From positions 5,301,736 through 5,365,735 of the forward strand of contig NC_090619.1 of NCBI RefSeq assembly GCF_004359215.1: a DNA stretch of 64,000 nucleotides. The letters run 5' to 3'. The DNA comes from Bremia lactucae (taxonomy: Eukaryota; Oomycota; Peronosporomycetes; Peronosporales; Peronosporaceae). Made by a program: the position numbers and the translations under genes. Under the pieces are notes generated by a model, which saw nothing but the letters and a program-made list of their open reading frames with translations, made no database searches and was not told the DNA's origin. Below, one piece after another: positions 1-12,298 of this stretch. The stretch's first letter is position 1. Each line of letters starts with the position of its first letter.

Positions 1-199
1 TCACAGAAGAATGTCAGCCATGTTGCGATTCTAGGCGAGACGTGCGGCGAGCTTATTGCGGTCCGCAGTGCGTGATCAATATAAACTACAAAATATTTCG
101 GAGCCCAATAGGTGCACACGAAACTTTACAAGAGCATACTTTATTGAAAGTAGCTCTTTGTCATGCACGTAGTAATTCGTTCCGCGGCTTTTAAAAGTC

Positions 200-3100
200 G
201 GGACTGATAAGAGATGTTGTGGTCAACGCCATCGTCATCTTCTGCATGAGCGCGCTGCCGATTGCACAATTACTTGCATCGCAGACGACGCAAAAGGGCT
301 TATCTGCGTCTGGCAATGCTAAGACCGGTGCCTTTACAAGAAATTGCTTCACTGATGTGAACGCATCATCTTGTTCTTTTAACCAAACTCATTCTGCGTC
401 CTTTAGAAGGAGGTCAGATAATGGTTTAGTTTGCTCAGTATAACTCTTGCTATATTTATGCAAGTAATTAGCGAGCCCTAGAAATTGGCGCAAATCCTTC
501 ACATGCCGTGGGCCATTCCTTTAATGATTTTACCTTATCTGGGTCTGCTCGTACACCATGTGTACCTACGATGCAACCCGGCATAGGTATCTCAGGGACC
601 CGCTATGACGCACTTTTGCAAGTGACGTACAATTGGGCGTCCTTCAAAGTCTGCAACACAGCGTCTAATGACGCTTGTGCGACTTTATTGCGCTCATCCC
701 GTTCTCGTCCCTACTATGCACGAATACATCGCCAAAAAATGGGGCATGTAGGCACGGTCCTGAGGCATTATGTGAGCCACCACTACGTCGAATGTCGCTG
801 GTGCATTTTTCAAACTTGGGGCATCACAAGCCACTCCCAAAGCATACGGCTTGGGGTACTTACCGCTGTTTTAGCTACATCAAACTCTCCCATGAGTACC
901 TGATAGTAGCCATCCTTCAAATCCAACGCGGAAAAGATAGTTGACTTTCCCATGGAGTTCAACAAAACATGTTTTTCGCGGAATCGGCGTTTGAGCCAGT
1001 ATAGTCGCCGTGTCTAGCTTATTGTAAGCATGAACCACGCGCTATCTACCTGTGGCTTTACGCACACAAAAGGTCGGGCTGCAGTAAGGCGATTTGCTCT
1101 CACGCACATGTCCCGCCTTGTTTCGCTTGTCAATGAGCTCATCAATATAATCGACTTGTTCTTTCGGCAACGGCGATTGTCTGGCCACACAATACTTGGT
1201 GCCAGGTTCGAGGTCTATCTCGTGCTCGATGCTCCTATCTGCTGGCAGGCGGCTCGGCACTTCATCTGGGAACGCATAGCGATGTTTCCACAAAACCTGA
1301 AAGAATGGACTGTCTCTCAAGGCATCCCAGCCTTGAGCAGCATACCGTTTCTTATTATCCGTTTCTAGGGACGCTCTCGTCCATTGTGGACGACGTCCAC
1401 CAAGTTATCTTCTGGAATTGGTTCGACTAATTCGTGGATCTTTCCTTTTTTTTATTCGGCAAGGAACAGATCCCACGACATCTCCGGGAGATTTACTATC
1501 TCCTCGGCAGATTTAAAGACTTACCGGAGTACCTCAACTGAGGGTGCCAACGCAATTTCGTCGTTGACGGCCTCGAACACCTCGTTCGAAGGCCCGTCCT
1601 CTTTATTAGGAACTGATCCAAAGGTCACATGTTTAGTCGTGCCTTCGATCGCCCTAATCTGTCGGGTACTCATTCTTCGACTCACCACGACCTTTGACTG
1701 GGAAGCGGGTGCTGTTGCTCTCCTGGCTAACGCGCCCCTTCCAACCGCACCAGACTCTAGGCACTGTGCCGGTTCATGCGACGCTTGACATCCTGTAAGC
1801 TCGCCGTCTACTGCCACAGCCTCTCGGCTCTGTGTAAAACTATGCGACACATGACTACTCGTCATTGCCCTTTTCACCACCACAGTCTCCACAAGCTGGG
1901 TAGAATTTGGTGAAGTTTGACATCCTGTCAACGCACCCTCAACTGTGTTCGACACGACATCAATTGCATACGCCTCTCGCAGGAGCTTGTCTCTCCTGTC
2001 CTGCGTAGAGTTCGCAACTGTGCGTGTACGCCAGTCTATCCATGGTGGGTGTTTCGCCATCATGGCATGCCTAGGATGAGGTCATACGGACTCTCCATAC
2101 CTAGCCTTGTGTTCATCTCTTTACAAGAGAAGTCACTAAAGCTGAAGGCAAGTTTTACCTGAACTCCCTCAGACTTAACGAGCGCGCCGTTCGCTAAACG
2201 AACAATCACCTCTTCTCGCTTGCCATCCTGGCAAAGCGACTTAAACATCACCGGTCTCTTTCTTAAAGCCGCGAGTTTTACAAAATTTTCTTATGCACTC
2301 AAATTCACTAGGAGGGTCATCACCTGGTCATTGCCTCGTACTTTAGCGCTATAGACCAGCAGAGTTGAGTTCCAACATTTCGAGACCTCAGGGATTATGC
2401 TACCATTTGTTCGACAACTCTGAGCTTAGGGGTAGCTTCAGAGCCCCCACTGCACTCTTGAAATTCTAAACTCCTCAGTAGTCGATGCAGAACTCATGTG
2501 TCTCGCACGCTGCTTCTTGCCATCGCCCTTGGGGAAGGGAGTCCTCTAGCTGGGCATTTTCGCCCCAGCAGGGACCCTGGCACAACAGCGAGCCATCATA
2601 TGACCACGCTTACCGCATTTATAACAGACAACGTCTGCATTGCACAACTTCATGGGAGTGACATCTAACCACTCAGCCGACGGCTTATACCAAGCTGTTT
2701 TTTTAGGCAGTGCTGTAAGATTGCTCCTCAACTATGGCGATTTGGATTGCCTCTTACATCATCGACGGCACCTTTCTTAAAGGACCTGTCGCGATGGGCC
2801 ATGCCGTACTAGTCCGTTCATAAACGTGGGTCCGTTCATAAACGTGGGCACCTTAATGTGCTTCGGAATCGGACCTAAGGTAATGGACGCCGACAGCGAG
2901 CGTATCTCTTGCACATACTCTTGCAGAGATCGCTTCGCCTGTCACGCTCCAAAGAAGTGCGCCTGAAGCAACACTTCGTTGTTCGGCGGCTGGTACATGG
3001 CGCGAATCTTTTCCTTGAAGATCGCCCATGTAGGTAACGCCTTTCTCTCCGCCATAAGCGCCGAGTAAGCCCACTCTGAGGCCTTACCGCGCAGGTGCGA

Positions 3101-3600
3101 CATGGCGTGCGACACCATCCGGCTGTCGTCCTCGATGAGCTCCACGGCTAACAGCCAGCGGACAATGGTATGCACTGCAGTTCCATCGAATTGGGCGGGT
3201 CCATCCGAATGGGCCTCGGCTGATGCGGCCGGGCAGAGAGCATCACAACAGTAATGTTGAGAACCTCGCTCAGATCCTGCTCATACCTCAGGTCATCCTG
3301 AGTCTGAGTGATGGACTCCATCGCAGCATAGCTCTGTGCCACGGACGCGACTCTCCGCCGTCTAAGCACGAAAGCCTCAAACTGCTCCAACTGAGCAACA
3401 TGTTGCTCAGGAGGACTGCCCAGGAGCCTGGCCAGGGCTTGTTCACCAAGTCCCTGCCCATATGCCCTGCAACCTCCCGATGATGTTCGGAGAGGTAAGC
3501 AAAGTGAGCCCAATCGATGTTGAGGATCATCCTCACGTACACACGCAGAGATGCGGGTCGTGGGAGTTCTACCAAGTGCAGACGGGCACGTCAAAGTGCG
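200..3600 (-). mobile_element. Degenerate Ty3/gypsy retrotransposon, gag to RNase H
   Basis: Read on the minus strand, the pieces follow gypsy order. A gag-like segment (3175-2942) is followed by a CCHC zinc knuckle with CYKCGKRGHMMARC (about 2660-2610), then protease sequence ending in YDLILGMP (2251-2060). The start of reverse transcriptase comes next (1320-1042, with EIDLEPGTKYC and SPYCSPTFCVRKATGR), then thumb and RNase H sequence out to about 220, including a GVRADP stretch. The parts are in different frames and broken by stops, so this is a dead copy. No LTR was found on either side, and the integrase part would lie beyond the left edge of the window. Confidence 0.85.
2813..2848. repeat. 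18-bp tandem duplication inside the gypsy relic
   Basis: TCCGTTCATAAACGTGGG occurs twice back to back with no mismatch. It sits between the zinc-knuckle and gag parts of the dead gypsy element, so it is a local slippage duplication with no evident function. Confidence 0.9.
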
Positions 3601-5518
3601 GCCACGCTCTACTTAGATACACACCCTAGCACAGCGAGGAAGCGGATAACCCAGCTTCTCTTGCGTGCAGTGTGGTAGTTGTGGTGGGCGCCTTAGCGAC
3701 CTTACTCAAAGCACTAAGTACTCTAGTAAAGTGTCGTCACGGGACCAGTTATCCGGCTCCTCGTGCGCACTTACTAAGTAGGAAGTAGTTTTCAGACTGA
3801 TTTATATTTAATCGCATTAAATATAAATACCTATATTTACCAATCAAAGATGTCATCTCCTAAAATAAAACTAATATGTGTTGCGAGCGTACCTTTTTGC
3901 CCCTATGTGCATAGATGGGTTCGACCTCGTCGGGCTTCAATACAGTGTATGCAGCATACTCAGTTTCATAAATCCGGATTTTTAAGGAATATCCGATACA
4001 AAGCTCATGCCGCGAACCATATTGATTAAAGCACCATGCATATGTGCAGGTTTACATTACTGACTTCCTTTGTGGGCTCGCTTATCTGTATAACAACTCC
4101 TTGTTGCTTGCATAAAAGATTATCGTCGGCAAACTTGCCTCCTACGTTAATAAAAAAAAAATTGGACGCGGTCGTTAAATCTTTTTTTAAATACGCAATG
4201 AAATGCTTATTTTTTAAATAGCAGCTTAATATTTCATTCTTCTGGCAAATTTTGAACATAATTCGATTGTGAATCCACAAAATTGATAAAATAGCGATTG
4301 CGATATCAATCGAGCGGCGTAATTGGCCCTATAAATTTCTGCAACCACTTCACCTACCGATCGATCCGTAAACGATTTTAATGTCATTCTGCGCCTGACA
4401 AGATCTAGCCACCTTACTAACGGTCCTGGGTTGCTAGTAAATTAATTCCAGAGCCGACATCATAAACCATTCGCTCCATTGTGTCGACCCTAAGTGGCCG
4501 AATCATAAATGAATGCATAAAGCTTACTTCGACGTAAACGTTTCTTACGTGGATCCAAATGGCTGCACCATGACAATATATTTAATCTTTTGTGTCTTGT
4601 TCGGTGATCTCCGCTCGAGAACATGCGACTACATGCGAAATTAAAAGCCACTTACGACGGTGTGTGGAATGACCATTTTAGCTTGACGTGCCTCGAATTG
4701 ACACCCTTGTTTGATTCGTTATCTTAACAAAATCGTAATGCTGGACAACGAAGGTGGGTAATACACACCACGCAGCTGAAATTCAAAATCCTTTAAACGT
4801 CACGCCACACGGCCTTTTGTTCACCATTTAGAAGGCGCAACCATCCAGATTCTTGTAGTATTCGCATCTTGAAGCATCGCTATATCGCGCACGGCAAGGA
4901 TTATACTGTGATGTAAGCCGCTGTGATGAGTATGACGACATGCAAAGTTATCCGCATGTTGAAGGCTGGAGGACGCAGTTTTACAGACTTGCCTACTTTC
5001 TTGAGCAATTGCAGCTCGCTTTCAAGGTCAGTACTATCCATCACTAATCTGTGCACTTGTATGGTGCAAAAGCTTGCGTTCGTGAACAGAGCACTGGCTG
5101 CACTTGACAGCAATGGTACCGCAAGCGGAGCGAGGGGAAAACTTGCCTACCTCGCCGCATTTACGCGCTAATTAATAGATATGACCCCAGGCATACTGCT
5201 TACTTACGTCACGCACAAGAACTAGTGGCGAGGGCGCAGAAGAATGAAATGCCAATAAAGTCCACACCCAAGAAATTGTGAACAGGCTGGCGAGCATCGT
5301 AAGTGTTTAGTAGTGAAAAGCAAGATTACTTAGCGAGAGAGTGCACGTCCAAGACAACGGTATATAAGATTCTGGGCACTCGCGGCTCACCAAATTCCGT
5401 GAATATGAATAGCTAGATGTCGAGTAATTTTAACTGACTCCTGGAATGACTGCTCGTTGCCACATGCTGCCATGCGTGCCTTGTATTGCTAAGTGTTACC
5501 ATCGACGTCCTCTTCGTT
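3601..5518. other. Gene-free decayed sequence
   Basis: No convincing coding frame was found on either strand. The sequence is AT-rich around 3780-4300 and contains one perfect short palindrome, listed separately. It probably holds the unrecognised LTR or leader of the neighbouring minus-strand gypsy element plus old transposon debris, but no specific family could be shown. Confidence 0.5.
3801..3827. repeat. Perfect 12-bp inverted repeat, AT-rich
   Basis: TTTATATTTAAT and its exact reverse complement are separated by CGC. It lies in gene-free sequence about 200 bp beyond the gag end of the gypsy relic. Being almost pure A/T it could arise by chance, and no function is claimed. Confidence 0.75.
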
Positions 5519-6035
5519 TTAAAGACCCACTTGATCTGGAGTGAGTCCTCTTCGATGCAGTACACGGAAAGGCCCAATGAACTTGGGTAGTAGTTTACTG
5601 CTTCGTCCCGCTCGGCTGCTTCCTCCTTCGACCTTCGGCTTCCCCTTGCTGATGTCGAAGTTCCGGCTTATGCCCAACATATACGATACCTGGTCAGTTG
5701 TACCATTTGTCATCCAATTGATGAACAGACACAGGTGACTGTGTGTTAAAGGTTTTGCAGACGGACCCCTCCTCGGAAGTAGCCGCGTACTGATGGTACG
5801 GGCGGAGCAACCCTTTAGCATACGAGGCAGAGCATTCCAGTCGCGCTGATGCGATACAAATGCAACAGCACGTTAGATTTATGGAAAAGGCACCGGGATT
5901 AGTACCCATCGATCCGTTAAGTGCGACATTGACACCGGCAATGTCTTTTGCACGTGCGCGCTTTCTTTCGCCGGAACCATGATGATTTAGACGTGTGGAC
6001 CGACTCCCACGTATTGATTGCCTCCAGCGAGTCAA
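5519..6035 (-). mobile_element. Ty3/gypsy integrase C-terminal fragment
   Basis: The minus strand encodes KLLPKFIGPFRVLHRRG, the conserved stretch after the integrase core and before the chromodomain-like tail of oomycete gypsy elements. The surrounding frame is short, and sequence upstream to 6035 is only loosely coding. This is a second gypsy piece, separate from the one at 0.2-3.6 kb because the matching reverse transcriptase is not next to it. Confidence 0.65.
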
Positions 6036-6353
6036 TTTCAGTGCTCTTATTCCACGCGCTTGTCACTTTTCATAGCTAGGCTCCAATTGCTTGGGTCCAC
6101 TTGGTAAATTGCTCCAATTATCTCGCGTTGCGGTGTCTTTTTCTATCGAATCGCGTTGTCATGCCGTGGTGTCTCAGCGAGCGTCTTAGTATTCGACATT
6201 TCCCTTGCCCGCCGCACTTACTACGCAACGTGGGTGGCCATGTGTACTTACACGGCTCCTTCTAATGTCCTACATCGTGATACTCAGCCGAGATGAGTTT
6301 GACACTGTACCAAGTGATTCGGCAGTACTCAATCCGGACGCAGCTAGCGGATT

Positions 6354-7800
6354 TCAGGACTCAGCTGACGTGTTCGCTTGTATCGAGATGCTTTCTGCCA
6401 GACGAAGTAGCTGAACAGTAGCATCCTCACTCAGCATCATTATGTTTTGTAAACGTTGTGTAGTGCGTACTACGCGATCCTTTGTAAACAATGCACGGTA
6501 TCCTTTGACTTCGTCGCTTTTCCTAAATATCGATCCTGCTTCTCCGCGTCTGATCAGCGCTTGGGTTTCCGTGTTCGGATAGCGGTACACGGGGAGTCTA
6601 TATATATATATATCTGTTTGCGTGAATTTAATACCTGTGAGCACGTGGATAGGTAACGCACGCCCCACCTTACCCTCAAGTTGGGTTCGATTAAGAATGT
6701 AGGTCACGTACTCAGCTGCATCATCCCAGAAGCTCCACGGGTGTCTAGAACCAAAACTTATTGATCGCGCCAAGTTCATCAAGGTCTCGAGCCTCTTATC
6801 TTCTTTTCCACGCACGGTTGTCAGCTTCGGACCCTGGCGACGCACATTCTTGCAGAACGAATTGACTTCTTTGTACTCGGCGCCTCCATCCCTACGGAGA
6901 TAGTTTATCTTGAAGTTGAAGCGCTTCTCAAAGTAGATCAGAAAGTCTTCGAAATGCTTGGTCGCCTTGTCATTCGTCTTGGCGAGGAATACTCGGCAGT
7001 GGTTACTCTTGCGGTCGATGAAATTAATCGAGTATCGATTTCCAATCCTGTCGACCGGCGTGAGTGGTCCCTTGATATCGCTGCAGATTGCCCCGCCAAC
7101 CCAATCGATAGGCGCTTTTTTTATTCGTTCTTTCTTCGACTGTTGATTGCGGCGCGGTGTACCTTGAGCACACGTGTCCTTGTTAACATTAAAGATGTGG
7201 CATTCATCACGCCGAGGATTCAGCGATCACTTATTTGTTCATTGTAACGAAGTTAACACCACGCTCCTCGATCTTCTCATAGGATATGACGCCATTAGGA
7301 AATATACACTCCTCATTGCATTCACTGCGTTGCTCAGCTGTGACGCCGTTGTCACGAAATGACGGCTTGAACCACTTTCTAGTATCTATTGGCCTGTGGT
7401 GTCAATTCCGTCGACGAGAGCTAGGGGAAAGCTCTATTTAGCCTTACTGAGACAGTCTCGTCTATAGCGGCCTTTTTTTACAAAACTTGAAGCAGTCTCT
7501 AATTTTCTGTACATTGTTCGACATCTCGACGTCGAGCACAAAAATCCCTCTTTCGAGCCTTGCGATCACACGATATTCGCCTTGGTATACAATGCTGTAT
7601 CCTTTTGCCTCGAGCATACCGTAAAAAATATGTTTCGTTTCAGATTTTCAGCGTAGTACACGTCCATCAATCGCGCTTTAGTCGTCTTTCCCTTCACTGT
7701 GCTCACAATTACGACGCTACCGCGCTTGGTAACACGTAGAGAGCCGCCGTCCGCTGCGACACTTATGCTCAAGTGCTCTTCCGGATCTATAGAAAGATTG
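6354..7800 (-). mobile_element. Degenerate Ty1/copia fragment (protease end and integrase)
   Basis: On the minus strand, sequence near 7772-7566 has LMDVYYAENLKRNIFF, the copia motif before the GAG-pre-integrase domain. Around 7200-6845 come pieces of integrase core (IGNRYSINFIDRKS, then DGGAEYK). The C-terminal integrase helix region (FWDDAAEYVTYILNRTQ) follows at 6845-6600. Frames change several times and no reverse transcriptase follows, so the copy is truncated and dead. A short (TA)n run lies at about 6599-6612. Confidence 0.8.
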
Positions 7801-8301
7801 TCGTTATTTACTAAATGTCTGCTTGATTCACTAACCAGGATCCAGCTTCCTTCATCGACAGTTAGTATCTTGCCTGGGAGGACGAGTCCGTATCATGTTT
7901 TCGAGTGCGTTCTCCTTCAAGGGAACCTTACCTTTATATCACTGCTATCCCGCACTTGTAACACGTTCGCGTGTCCTGCCTTCTATTAGTAAATGTGTTC
8001 AACACTTCTCGTCCCAGCTGCCTTCCACGTCAAGTACGCCAAACTTAGTGTCCTCACTCCATAGGAATCCACTCGCACGTTCCGCAAACTTGATTCGTCG
8101 AACAAATCATTGTCCTTATGATAGGAGACCTGTACCCAGTCCCTGTTACAACTCCTTACCGTCAAATAAGAGAATCCCAAATTTCCATTGACTTGCGTCT
8201 GAAATTCGTAGAAAATGCTGACCTAGCGCCAATGCGTGGTGTTGCTGCTGAGCCAGGTGGTATACTGGCGGCTGAATGTAATGTTGAGGTAGATCAGGGT
8301 G
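7801..8301. other. Decayed sequence between two copia pieces
   Basis: Short open frames exist on both strands but none matches a family I recognise. The position between two minus-strand copia fragments makes it likely to be gag or linker sequence of the left-hand piece. Confidence 0.4.
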
Positions 8302-9900
8302 TTACGACTGCGCCATATCGACGTTAGCTGCGGCTAGCAATCGAGCGTGCAAGAGTTGGCTCCAAAGTTGTCCGGCCTGATTGAGGCTGTACAGGCCTTT
8401 GCAAAGCTCGAGCACGACATCCTTATTGCGTGTGGCGCTGAGTGTCTTGAAAATTGTCATGCTGCCTTCCATCGCCTGTAGATCATGCAGTAGAATTTCC
8501 AAATGGGTTTTCTTGTATACCTTGAAGTACGTGTCCGGCACCCCTAGCTTGCATGCCTTAAAGTAGGTGTTTAGGACGACTCCGTGCTTCTTCAGCACCC
8601 CAGACTGCTGCAAGCGCCAAATATCACCTTCACAGTCGGCGTATCCATGACGGCCGCGAAGGTACCTCATAACCCTGTTTGTTGTCGCACGCCACAAGTC
8701 TTGCCCTCAGATGCTCGAGGAGGCCGTCAGCATTTGTCTTCGTCCTGTAGACCCACTTCGTGTGCAATGCGTTGCTTCCTGTGGGTCGCTTATTAAGGCT
8801 CCATACGCCATTTTCTTGGAGAGCTTGTAGTTTCTCATGCATTGCTTTCTCTCAGTCATTTCTTTCTGCGCTGCGCATCGCTTCCCTATAGTTTTTGGGA
8901 TCGCGCTCGTACACATGCGCTACCAATTTTTCTTGATGCGCACCTTCGTCTTGTGCTAACTCCTTCTGAACTGGTCACATCTGTCACGACCGTCTGATCT
9001 TCAAATTCGAGTGCGCGTTGAAGCTGACTGTTTTGGTCCACGCTGTGAGTTTCAATATTGCGCCCATGCTGTGTGACCGTGACCTTGTTCGTCTTATGAG
9101 TGGACACCCTACATCCCTTCGTCTTATCACTGCGATCGATGATGACGCCAACTTGTGCCCGTTGCGCTAGTAAGTTCTTTTCGAGGTCCCGGCACACCGT
9201 GCAGATCAATCCAAAAGCAACGATACGACGCAGTTCGGAAGCGTGTTTGGTTAGAGACTCCATCGGCGATGCGCGCTTTGCATTTGCGCTGATAAGCTGC
9301 ATACTCGACTGCGTCCCCCCAAAATGACTTCGGAAGACGACTGGCAAAATCCTGCTGCGCGCCAAGTGTAACATTGTCCTGTGCATGCGCCTCGCCACTC
9401 CGTTTGACGCCAGATTTCTTGCCAAGCTTATTTTCCGCGCGACACCTGTCGACTTGCAGAACAGGTTGACGTTTGCGTACTTACTACCCCCGTATATGCG
9501 AAACACGTGGATATGGCAGTTTAACCGGCGTTCGAAGAAAAACTGAGAGTGCTTAAATTTCTTTTAGCCTTATTCTTCTTAGGCGCCAAAAAGACGCAAC
9601 AGTTGTTCTATTTGTAATATTAAGATCGCAAGATAACGGTTTTCGAGCCGGTTCTTCGGCGTCATCGGCCCTTCAAATCCGAGCAAATTACTCCACCGAT
9701 TCTTACAATGGAGAATTCGCGCCAGTGTATTTCCGCGACTGATTTTTTTCGTCTGCTTTCCCTGCGCACACGCAATAGGAGTCGGCCTCTCTGGTATCCG
9801 TGAGTCGGATGCCGGACGCTGGGTCCTTGGCCATCCTTTCGATGCCGTCGCAAGCGAGATGTCCGAGTCGATGGAGGAAATGTAGGAGTAAGCCAAGCTA
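8302..9900 (-). mobile_element. Degenerate Ty1/copia fragment (integrase to reverse transcriptase)
   Basis: Minus-strand order is copia-like. The pre-integrase and integrase start lies at 9896-9580 (RIGGVICSDLKG, split over two frames). The integrase core and C-terminal part follow at 9506-8886 (NLFCKSTGVARKISLARNLA, then RMHRTMLHLARS). Reverse transcriptase starts at 8842-8630 (HTKWVYRTKTNADGLLEHLR) and its palm continues at 8500-8350 (LELCKGLYSLNQAGQLW). Stops and frameshifts break it throughout, and RNase H is missing at the left end. Confidence 0.85.
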
Positions 9901-9974
9901 GGTGAAGAGTATGACTGAGGTAAATAAGTTAATGGCTGTTGTAACCCGAGCCAAAGTTGACGACTTAGTATGAC

Positions 9975-10095
9975 TTATAACTTGGAAAATTAGTATAGGA
10001 ATTTAAACACTCCTATACTAATGTCGTCTGTATAAAGCCTGTACTAATATCGCATCTTTAATTTCTATACTAATACCGCCTGTTTAAACTTCTAT
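9975..10095. repeat. ACTAAT-rich repeat cluster with an 11-bp inverted repeat
   Basis: TTAGTATAGGA at 9991 is repeated inverted as TCCTATACTAA at about 10012, and variants of CTATACTAAT(A/G)(C/T)CG recur at 20-35 bp spacing up to 10090. Related motifs in the opposite sense occur near 12120-12230. This could be an LTR end or a non-autonomous element flanking the copia fragment that lies between the two clusters. That link is an inference. Confidence 0.5.
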
Positions 10096-10186
10096 AACGT
10101 CTGCATATCAGCATTCGTCTCTTCCGTCGTTCTACTCGCATCATAACCATCAACACATCATTTGGGGTCCGTGTGTTGCACGCTTA

Positions 10187-12070
10187 CTACACTGTCCTTG
10201 CGCACTGTACAATCAATTTCATTAACACATCAAACGCGACTTCACCGTCCCTGCGTCTCGCCAGATCACGCGTCACCCCATTGTGAACGAGGCCAAAACC
10301 CTTGCACTCAAGCTTACCGTATGATATGATATTGCGCGCTAGCTCAAGCGCAAGGAAAGGAACAATCGTAAACGTCACAGATTGCTGCTTGCCTTTCGGC
10401 AGCACTATCAGCACCACGTTGCCAACCCGCGACAGCTTAATTGTTTGCCGTCAGCAAGGTGCAATTCTTCTTCACAATCTTATGAGTCCATCAGCAGTGT
10501 CGGATCGTTGACGAGGTGGCGACTGGAACCACTATCGAAGACCCATCGTTAGCACCGGTGCCACCCTCATCGCCTTTCACCATCGATAGGTCGCTCTTCA
10601 CGGCACATAAGCCCTTGATTCCTTTGCTTTCGCCAACAAAAAGCACCATGTGTTCATCATGCCAACTGCGATGACCACCGTTGTTTTTTTTATTGCGGGA
10701 TCAGCCTTGACGTGCCCGACCTTGCCGCATCCGTAGCAAGTGCGCGTCTCATCCTTACGTGTCTTGGACTTATCCATTGAGCCGCAACCTCATTTCCAGA
10801 AAATATACCCGATCGAGCTTCCATCTCGATGGCTTAAGCATTGTGAGCAAGCTCCTCTACGTGCACAAGATAGTCCAGACGCTGCGTATTATACTTCGCC
10901 ATGAGTATCGTCGATAGCTCGATCGACGCATACCTGACGATGTTGTCCAGCACTTGTTGCTCCGCGCCACCTGCGGCGTCATTGACAGCCACTAGGTATA
11001 TGTAGTGCGCCGGCCACAAACACTTGATCTCTTTCTTCGTTGTGAAGTTCTCCATGGATTGTGCTACTGTTATCGTTGTCTTGAACGTTGTCTAGCATAC
11101 GTTGCATCACGTACTGCGGCGTCGGCAGCACAGTCTATCACGAGTCAACCTGCTTGGTGAAGTAGGGCTCGGCGGTACTGGCCGAGCCCTACGGTCTTGA
11201 CATTCTCGATCCATAGGAAACCGCACGACTCTTGTGCCATGTCAACTTGACGCCAACAGGTCTGGCTAGGGTCAGTCTTCTTCGACTAAGGTAAGACGTA
11301 CACCTCGGTGTCGTCAAACTTGTAAATCGCAATCTTGCGTTGCCACGCATAGTCCAAGCCTGTTTTCCAGACATGGCACAAATTCTGAATTATACAGCAT
11401 GCCCCAATCTGGTCGAGTCCTCGAGTCAAAAACCGTCTACCTCTGCTGTCAATGAAAAATAGCGGCGTTAAAAAAGGTAGTGACTTGTTTGCGACTGACT
11501 GCAGTCGCAAACAAGTCTCTATCTTTTTTAACGCCGCTTTTATTCGGTGTTTCGTACTGCGTCGACGCGATGACTTGCTGCGGTGGCCCTGGCGATGCCC
11601 GAGGCATCGGCTGTGGCTGACATGGCGGAAGCTGCGGAGGCGGCTGCGGCAGTGGCTCGGCGCGTTGCTGCGCAGGTTGTCGCGTCTCCATCCTTAGGTT
11701 GTCAAGTCGACCACCCACACGTCGAGCTTGCGGTGATCCATGCCGTTCACGGAGGACCGAAAGCTTCAGGGCTCCACAATATACCCTGCCGACAAAGTCG
11801 GCACCGAGCATGGAGGTGAATAGCCCGCTTTCTATGGCGCCGCGCATTCGTTCGTTATCTTTGATTTTTGCTTGCGATGCTTCCATCTTCTTCATCATTG
11901 CTTCTATTCCGGATCACATTTCGAGAGCCTTGGCCAGCGCTTCAGAGTCCGCCCTCTTTGAGTAAGCGGGAGAGATAACGACTGCAGCAGGCTTCATCGT
12001 GGCCCTTTCGTGACCAGTTGCCGGCGATGCCTGTGCCGCGGGTGTTATCGTCGTTGCCTCTTTCGATGTG
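10187..12070 (-). mobile_element. Degenerate Ty1/copia fragment (gag to pre-integrase)
   Basis: A copia gag segment lies at 11055-10834 on the minus strand (VLDNIVRYASIELSTILMAK, then YLVHVEELAHNA). A zinc-knuckle-like CYGCGKVGH, whose last cysteine is not seen, follows near 10720. The protease/pre-integrase region comes at 10417-10187 (LARNIISYGKLECKGFGLV). Upstream, 11898-11449 encodes a Gln/Pro-rich stretch of unknown origin that spans the strong hairpin at 11.5 kb. The element is broken in several places. Confidence 0.75.
11461..11538. repeat. Long hairpin: 36-bp inverted repeat, 6-nt loop
   Basis: The left arm (11461-11496) and right arm (11503-11538) are reverse complements with only 2 mismatches in 36. 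The loop is GACTGC. It lies inside the copia gag-like region. It may be the terminal inverted repeats of a small DNA transposon that lost its interior, or a fold-back duplication. Clear target-site duplications were not found. Confidence 0.9.
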
Positions 12071-12099
12071 TTCAAATATAAAACTTGGAAAGTTAAAAA

Positions 12100-12240
12100 G
12101 GGATTTACTATGGGAAATGAAGCAGCAATATTAGTATCGGAAGTTACACAGGCGATATTAACATAAAAAATAAAAAAAATGAAATATTAATATTTGCATG
12201 CTACTAGTGATATTAATATTAGTATGTTTCGCTTATATAA
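12100..12240. repeat. AT-rich ATATTA repeat cluster
   Basis: Motifs of the type GATATTAACAT, AATATTAGTAT and GATATTAATATTAGTAT recur. They resemble, in reverse complement, the ACTAAT motifs at 10.0 kb. The cluster lies just upstream of the Arf-GEF gene, so it may also overlap that gene's promoter. Confidence 0.4.
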
Positions 12241-12298
12241 CTTGGGGGAGGTCATTCTGCGCTTTCAGACCGCCCTGTCATGTAAACCACATCAAATC

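Noticed and set aside
6599..6613. (TA)n microsatellite
   Set aside because: Too short to be notable.
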